Below are positions 57,771 through 64,000 of a stretch of 64,000 nucleotides of DNA, piece by piece. The position numbers and the translations under genes are program-made. Position 1 is the first letter of the stretch. Every line of letters begins with the position of its first letter. The notes under the pieces are model-generated. The model was not told where the DNA came from. It searched no databases and worked only from the letters and a program-made list of their open reading frames with translations. The stretch spans positions 41,594,025 through 41,658,024 of the forward strand of contig OX419335.1 in the NCBI GenBank assembly GCA_948470475.1. Reading direction: 5' to 3'. The stretch is from Galaxea fascicularis. Its lineage: Eukaryota; Cnidaria; Anthozoa; Scleractinia; Euphylliidae.

Positions 57771-58826
57771 GCATGCGATTTACAGCTGTTCATTCAACAA
57801 CAGATTGAACCTCATTAGCTGCTGACTTACTATTGCTATCACCCGATTTTACAGGAATACTTAAAGTTAAATAATTAGCAAATTTCACAAGAAAATTTTG
57901 ATGTGGTGCGATGACCTTGACGTCATTGACCTTGACAGAAAATAATATAGGGCCTAATACAGCCCCCTCCCCACTTCAACTAAGGATTTTTCAGAAAAAT
58001 GAATGTCGTTGTATGAGGAGGCAAGTGCCTGGCTTTGCCGCACATTTAATATTTCGTGGCATAGGCTTAAGGAGGCATTACGGTTGAATTCTTTGAGTAA
58101 ATGGGGCGAATTGAGAAAGAAAGAGAGAATGGTAGAAAAAAGTATACACTTAGATCAGTTAGCCTGCCAGTGTGCTCCGGGGCACCTTGTTTTGTTCGCG
58201 GGCAGTATATCTGGCCTTTATCTACTAATTTTTAACTTTAAATTCTTATTTTCAACTACCTATAAATCCAATATTTTCCATTTTCCCTCAATTTTCAATT
58301 CCCTTTCCCACCAACTTTTATTCTTAAAACAATCATCCAAATATCATAAAAAAAACTCTCAAATATTTACTGTAGCAAGGACTCCAACCCAATGGATCTG
58401 TTGTGGTCGATTAACTGTAAGCGATGAAATAAACGAGGAAATCACTGAACGAGTTCCGATTTTAATGTTTTCCACGATAACGGTACGCGAATGTTACAAC
58501 ACACGCGCTTCTTCGACAAGGATGATACGATTCATTCTGACAGATATCAGACAACAAAAATGTCTGGTTTGGCTATTGCGGTTTAACATTAAGTGTCACG
58601 GTAACTAAACTTAGGTACCGCAAAGTGTCACAAACTAAAAGTCTCTTTAACAGGATCCATTTTTCGATTGCATGAAATCGAGGCGATATTTTGGAGAAAA
58701 TGTGCCGCAACCGGATCCTGTTTCATATGCACGTGATTGGCAGCATTGGCCGTTTTCACACTAGAGACGGATAATCCGTCTTGATGTGAAAACGCCGTGT
58801 CAGAGATGAAGAATTTCCAGAAAAGC
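57771..58826. other. no supported gene
   Basis: A 201-codon + frame (58003-58608) is present but has no family features; see rejected items. Confidence 0.4.
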
Positions 58827-59666
58827 TTATCGTAGCTGCTTACTACGCCAACAGTAAACAATAGGGTGAAAAAGACAACTCAACGCATTGAAACGTTCGA
58901 TCCAAATCCCAACGATGATCAAATAAGGTGGTTCTAAAATGTCTTCTGAAACAGCGAGCACAAAGAAGGCTACCAATGACGGCAGATATGAAGGCGCTAA
59001 CACGACCAGAAGGATAGACAGGGTGTTGGCTGCCTTATTATTCTTTTTCATCTTTTTTGCTTCTTCATTTGTCAGTTGCTCGGTTTTTAGCTGTTTCATC
59101 TGACGCCTTGTTTCTGAGAAAATGTGGCGATAAGTGTAGCATATCATTCCAAGGCATATCACACCAACAAAAACCAATACTATAACTCTCTTACTCTGCC
59201 GTAGGTTAAGTAGCGTTTCGTTCCACTGTCTAAAGCTGCCAACAAAATTTGCTGAACTGTAATAACAGCTGCAACGTACAAGTTCAGAAGAAGACTGTTA
59301 AATACTGTCTTTCTGGTAACAATATGTTGGTATTTCAAAGGGTGTTTTATAGCGATGTACCGCCGGTCGGTACTTACTAACACTAGTCGGACCAACCGAT
59401 GTAAAACCGAGAGCAGTGAACAAGACTGTAAATACCTTTTCTAAGTCATAGAATGGGCCTTTATCCAGGATTTTTTTTATTTGAATTGAGATGGCTATGG
59501 GCTGGGCTACAAGGCCCCAAAACAAGTCTATCCCCGCTAAACTCGCCAATAAAATGTGAGAAGTCGTTTGGAGTCGCTCTTTTGATACCACCGCTAAAAT
59601 GATTACCGTGTTAAGGAATATGGTCGGCACGGCAACAATCGAATTGAAAGTGACTGCTGCTACCAC
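58827..59666 (-). pseudogene. rhodopsin-family GPCR pseudogene
   Basis: All seven membrane segments can be read in order, but in three frames. First frame (59666 to about 59400): TM1 with FLNTVIILAVV, TM2 with LLASLAGIDLFWG (the L-x-x-x-D core) and the start of TM3. Second frame: STDRRYIAIKHPLKYQ (DRY-type motif with one extra Arg), then TM4. Third frame (from about 59240 down): RVIVLVFVGVICLGM (TM5), a basic third loop, ANTLSILLVVLAPSYLPSL (TM6) and FNALSCLFHPIVYCW (TM7, HPxxY instead of NPxxY). Two single-base shifts (near 59395 and 59245) break it. It is intronless, like many cnidarian amine/adenosine-type receptors; ligand class is not inferable. Confidence 0.8.
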
Positions 59667-60947
59667 AATTTCCGTATGTCTCTTCTGTTAGTCCTTTTGC
59701 CACCCGAATCCAATTGCAAGCAATATAATGGCATTCTTCTCTTTCTGGTATCGTTGATGAAGGCGAAGAACTGTTCGTCATCTTCGCGGCAGTTTGAAAA
59801 GACTAACAAACAGCAATTCCTATTTTGTAGCAAACCTGTCTGTACGGCAAATGTGAAAAATGGTTCATTTGTTGTTCGCAGGAGTTGGTTTTCTTTTCTT
59901 TTGACAAAAGATACTTTGCTTTGGATCGTCAGCACTTTAATCATTAGCTACTTTAACTCTCGTTTAGCGGAAGAGGAACCTCTTTTCTACAGCAAAATGA
60001 ATGCAATTAGCATGTAATTGTTCTGACCTTTTCGCATTATCTTCTTCTGTCATCACGTTTTGAAGAACCGAAAAATCTATTTTTTTTTGGACAAGTCATG
60101 CCCATCCGATGAACTTAACGTTGAAGAGCCACCTGTTTGTTAATCGACATATGAAAACTTTGCTTCCAAGCAAGATAAAAGCAAGCTTTATGCTACCAAT
60201 ATTAATAGCAATCACCCCATTTCCTTTTCTCGCGATTTAGAAAATATTGGGAACCAGCAAACTAAATCATATGGATCGGAAAGATCGATTTACAAATTTG
60301 AGATTTCAACTACTTACTGCCAGCAAGATTCAATAACAAGATTCAAATTAAACATTTTAAAATGACCAAAATATCACTGATCGAGGTTGTTAATGCAGTT
60401 GTTAGGTTCAGTACAAGCAACTGCATTACCTCTACCCTGTTGTTTTGCCTCTTTCCTTTCCATTATTGCAAACGGAAATGAGATGTTTTACGTTTGGCCT
60501 GGCATTCTCGTTAAAAGCGCGCTGAAACTGTTGTTCCATTCCCGATGATGAGATGGAGGTCCTCACAAGTCAACCTGATCACGAGCACCGAGAGCACACT
60601 TGAGCGATGGGACGACCACGAATCAGGGCGGGAAACACTTCTTGCGAATAACCACGATTGCTACCGAAAACGTTGTCCATTTTTGAGTGAGGAAATGCTG
60701 TTTTCGAAGTTTTAATTTTGAATTCCAATCAAGTATAATCATACGCACAGATTGAACTGCTTTGGCGAGGATATTTAAGCATTGATCGTATTTATACAGC
60801 TTGTGAAACAGTGGCCGAAACAACTCAATCTTGGTTTAGTTTATTTCATTGATTTTAAAGTTTGATTGAAAATAATTCATCTTTTTCTTGTGCAGCAGTA
60901 ATGTAACGTTTCACAGCAACTACAAACCGGGATGTACGTGTTAAATA
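59667..60947. other. no recognisable gene
   Basis: 5' side of the GPCR relic, then unassigned sequence. Confidence 0.4.
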
Positions 60948-62396
60948 CAGTAAAAAACCACGTATAAGAACCTGAGTTTTAAGAACCTGCTAGGCTAAAA
61001 TTTTCATTTTAATCCCCCTCCACATAAGAACCTTTTACCGCGAAACTAATTCAAATTTTTTCTTTAGTTTATTTCGTGTATGTCGCGTCTACTTGTTAAT
61101 TAGCTGTCCTTTTTTGGAGTTTGTATTCCTTCTATTGTTTACTTTGTCTTTAGTGTCACCATGTCGTTACGTAACGTTACGTAATTTCTCTAATATTGAG
61201 GTCACGTGACCGGTGCTTCTGACACCACTAGAGGATAGCAGTGACTAAGATTAAGTGAAGGACAGGGCAAGAGTTGGGATTTAAGGGCCCCAGTTGATTT
61301 TCTGACCTTCAGGTTAAGTTCTAGGGGCTTAGGGTAGGGCTAGACTCAGATTTGGGGCAAGAGCATGAACAAGTCACGTGGCTAACACCCCCAGCACACT
61401 TTGACGACACAGACCAGCCACGGTAGGTTATTTGGCTAGATTGAGACCAATTCCGTTTTGATTGAGCCTGTAATCTTCAAAATATCTACTCCCCTTACCT
61501 CCAATTGGTGCTTTGCCACAATCTTGACCTATTTGCTGCCTGTCCCAGATACCCTCTTTGTTCAACTCTTTATCCTGTGCTCAGTATGACACAAAAAATT
61601 TGCAGATACGTTTCTTCATGCGTTTTGCCTCTTTACAGCGTCCCCGAATTGAAACTGTGAAATTACTTACAGAAAGAGTGTTTTTATTAAGGTTATAAAT
61701 TCAGTCTTGTTTGTCAACGTTTTTGTCACAATTTTTATGGAGGTTTACGGACCATAACTGTTTTTTCGTTAATTAAGTCAGTGCACCGTTAAGGTAAATA
61801 TATTTTTTAAACTCTATCTTACATTTGAACGTTTCTTCGTTTTCGTTAATGCATTTTCTTAACTTTGTATTGTTTGTATTTTTCATTTTATCTTGTACAG
61901 TACCGTAGGAGCGGGGATATTTTTACAATAAACTGTGTGAGCACGAATACGCATGACTTCGGTTACAGAACCTATTAAGGCTAGGTTCTTGTCAGTGGAG
62001 TTGTTATAAAAGCATCACTGATCACAGAGAACGAAAAAAAAGGCAATACTGTAGATTCGTTGCTTGAAACTGGTTATGAATGTACTGCGTTGGTCCCAAG
62101 ATTTTCTTGGTATCAACTTTGAAATGGCATTTCAGAGAACTGACTATGAGTTTGTTTGAATATACATAGACATACCCGCACTGCACTGCTTTTAGGCATT
62201 ATGGTATAAATGATTTATATTGTATTATGTGATGATATCTATAATATATTTAAATGAAATTCATATGAAAATATAAGAACCTATTTTAAGAACCTTGGTA
62301 GCCTAAATTTGCTTTAAGCAGTTTAAGTACTATTTATATAAGAACCCGCTTAGGCTAAATTAAACAATCCAGGTTCTTATACGCGGGTTTTTACTG
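60948..62396. mobile_element. 1.45-kb non-autonomous DNA transposon with TA target duplication
   Basis: TA at 60946-60947 and 62397-62398 flanks inverted ends CAGTAAAAAACCACGTATAA (left) and, on the other strand, CAGTAAAAACCCGCGTATAA (right), followed on both sides by GAACCTG. Several TAAGAACC words with AGGCTAAA lie just inside each end in inverted orientation (subterminal repeats). The TA duplication fits Tc1/mariner-type transposition. No transposase frame is present. Confidence 0.75.
61167..61184. repeat. 18-bp perfect palindrome
   Basis: TTACGTAACGTTACGTAA reads the same on both strands. It lies inside the transposon at 60948-62396. Confidence 0.9.
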
Positions 62397-62600
62397 TAGA
62401 AGAACCGCACCGAAAATTGAAACTCGCCGTCGCTAGTTGATCGACTTCGGACCAGAGGTTCTTGATTTTTTGCCTCTCCGTTCGCCGTCTGACGAAACCA
62501 AAAATAAAAACGTGTGGTTCTCAAAGGGTATTTTCCAGCGTGAAAAGTGTTGTTGCCCCATGTTGAAAAACATTTGAGATTTCACTTCTTTACAGTTTGA

Positions 62601-62680
62601 CAGTTAGCGCACCAATCAGAGCTCCGCGTTCGTGGGCGAACAGTTAGCGCACCAATCAAAGCTCCGCGTTCGTGGGCGAA
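62601..62680. repeat. 40-bp tandem duplication
   Basis: CAGTTAGCGCACCAATCAGA and the following 20 bases occur twice in a row with one mismatch (G/A at 62619 and 62659). Each copy includes a CCAAT box. Confidence 0.9.
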
Positions 62681-63052
62681 CGCCGTTCTGCAGAATCGTG
62701 GGGTTTGCGGGCAAGCGTTACGTTTGTTCCCCCCACCCCTCTCCCTTCGCTTTTCATTTTTGCTCTCGCCTCATTGCTACGCAGGCTACAAGTTTGACAA
62801 CTCCCGCGCGCTTTTAACGAGAATGCCAGGCCAAACGTAAAACAAATACCTCATGTGTGAAAGGAGACGGACATATTCGCAATCGCTAGTCAGTAGATGA
62901 ATCGCCTGTCTCCCCTTCCACATGAGGAATTTGTAACATGGCATTGTTTAGCATCATCCAATCAGTGTGGAGCAAACAGCGTGACGGTTGCTGCTTGGCA
63001 CACCAAATCCCGGCCGCGGTTACTGGTCGCTTGAAAAGCTGCATTTCTCGAA

Positions 63053-63229
63053 AATAGGCCATTTCCGAGTTCATGTCTGCCTCCTCTTCAAAGCGAGTCT
63101 AAGTGCGAAGTTTTTGTGATGTTAATTAGTTCTACTTTACATATGAATGAAAACTAATTTTCATAACAAAAACTTCGCACTTAGACTCGCTTTGAAGAGG
63201 AGGCAGACATGAACTCGGAAATAGCCTAT
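63053..63229. repeat. long near-perfect hairpin (about 65-bp arms)
   Basis: ACTCGCTTTGAAGAGGAGGC on the right (about 63184) is the exact complement of the left arm around 63080-63105. Pairing runs from 63053-63117 to 63164-63229 with about one mismatch (GGCC against GGCT). The loop is about 46 bases and itself has ACTAATTTTCAT/ATGAATGAAAACTA complementarity. Confidence 0.9.
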
Positions 63230-64000
63230 TAGTTAGTGCTTAGCGGTTAGCGCTTAGATTTTGAACCGATCTTCGATTGAATGTCACGAGAAGAAGCGTT
63301 AACCTTTCAGTTTATCTGGTGTTCGATTTGGAAGCCGGGCGATTCAAATTTCTGGGTGAAAATCGGCTTGGCGCTGGAGCGGTCCAAAATGAGCTTTCCA
63401 CCCTTGTCTCTTCCTTATAACGTATAGTAACAGTCAACGCAAAACCCACCAAATCGCTAAATTTCGCCATTTTCAACCGCAGAAATGACAATACACAGCA
63501 ACTGAGGTAGGTTTACGTTTATTTTTAACTTTAACATATTCATTTCTCGATGTAACCTTACGATATTACGACTCTTCAATATTCCCATACATTTCTTCAT
63601 ATTTCGAACATACAAACAGACACACTGTTTGTATGGGCTGCCTGTGGCATGATACATCACCCATGAGCTAAAAAGTAAGAGGTAAGAGGTAGGGCCCATA
63701 CCCAGCAAAAAGTGACTGAGGTACCCCTTCTCAGGGATGTTATTAGGGACTTTAACATCCAAGACGCGACGGCTTTTAGGACGCGGTGACCGGGCAAAAG
63801 CCTGAACCTAGAACGGCGTCGTGAAGCACGGGAAAAGCTGCAAAGCGACAAAGGATAACAGCTCGGCTTTGGAACAAAACACACCAGAAACTCAAAGAGG
63901 GAATTACTGATTACGAAGAATTTACGGAATTTGAAAACAGAGACATCTCACTGTTGCTGGTTCATGCTTTACAAAGTTATGTCTGATACTCACATTTCGG
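63230..64000. other. no recognisable gene
   Basis: CTTAGCGGTTAGCGCTTAG repeats follow the hairpin to 63258. The rest is unassigned. Confidence 0.4.

Noticed and set aside
58003..58608. 201-codon + frame
   Set aside because: No domain, odd composition, no splice or family support; probably a chance open frame.
63457..63884. 101- and 75-codon minus frames
   Set aside because: No recognisable domain and no splice support.

Overview
The window reads as nuclear DNA of an animal, most probably an anthozoan cnidarian such as a stony coral. It is AT-rich, its genes are split by introns with GT/AG borders, and it carries extracellular modules (CUB, SRCR, leucine-rich repeats) and a rhodopsin-type GPCR relic. 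It is crowded with degraded LINEs, DIRS-like, Penelope-like and Polinton pieces, SINE-like repeats and short inverted-repeat elements. There are no operons or bacterial signals. The taxonomic call is an inference.

Left part (1-9.7 kb): a decayed LINE reverse transcriptase, a 66-bp tandem repeat, the 3' exons of an unrecognised + strand gene (2830-5681), a TTAA-flanked inverted-repeat element in one of its introns, and a 996-bp foldback element with a 10-bp target duplication (5848-6843).

9.7-24 kb: a minus-strand gene whose three exons join in phase into a 349-residue secreted protein: signal peptide, CUB, SRCR, SRCR. Its first exon and upstream region sit in a tandem duplication and occur three times (17.0, 19.2 and 21.9 kb). 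A truncated extra CUB exon lies at 23.1 kb. Pieces of a DIRS-like tyrosine-recombinase retroelement are part of the duplicated unit.

24-44 kb: a frameshifted RecQ-like helicase fragment, a minisatellite, and candidate minus-strand terminal exons at 27.5-28.4 kb. Then comes a roughly 2.6-kb segment present twice (28.7-33.4 and 35.6-38.3 kb). In the first copy, exactly eight 250-bp units, each with a tRNA-like gene and a T-run terminator, have been inserted; the second copy preserves the empty site. Two 72-bp leucine-rich-repeat exons (minus strand) follow at 38.4 and 39.8 kb.

44-64 kb: mostly mobile-element remains. These are a tRNA-headed SINE-like repeat, a decayed Polinton/adintovirus-like patch (polymerase B, integrase, zinc-ribbon protein), two or three LINE relics, a Penelope-like element between inverted repeats (52.1-55.7 kb), a GPCR pseudogene with two frameshifts, a 1.45-kb TA-flanked non-autonomous DNA transposon and a long near-perfect hairpin at 63.1 kb.

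The two most informative structures are the homogeneous tRNA-like array with its empty-site control, and the triplicated promoter plus signal-peptide exon of the CUB-SRCR gene. All homology calls were made by reading translations by eye; no search was run.
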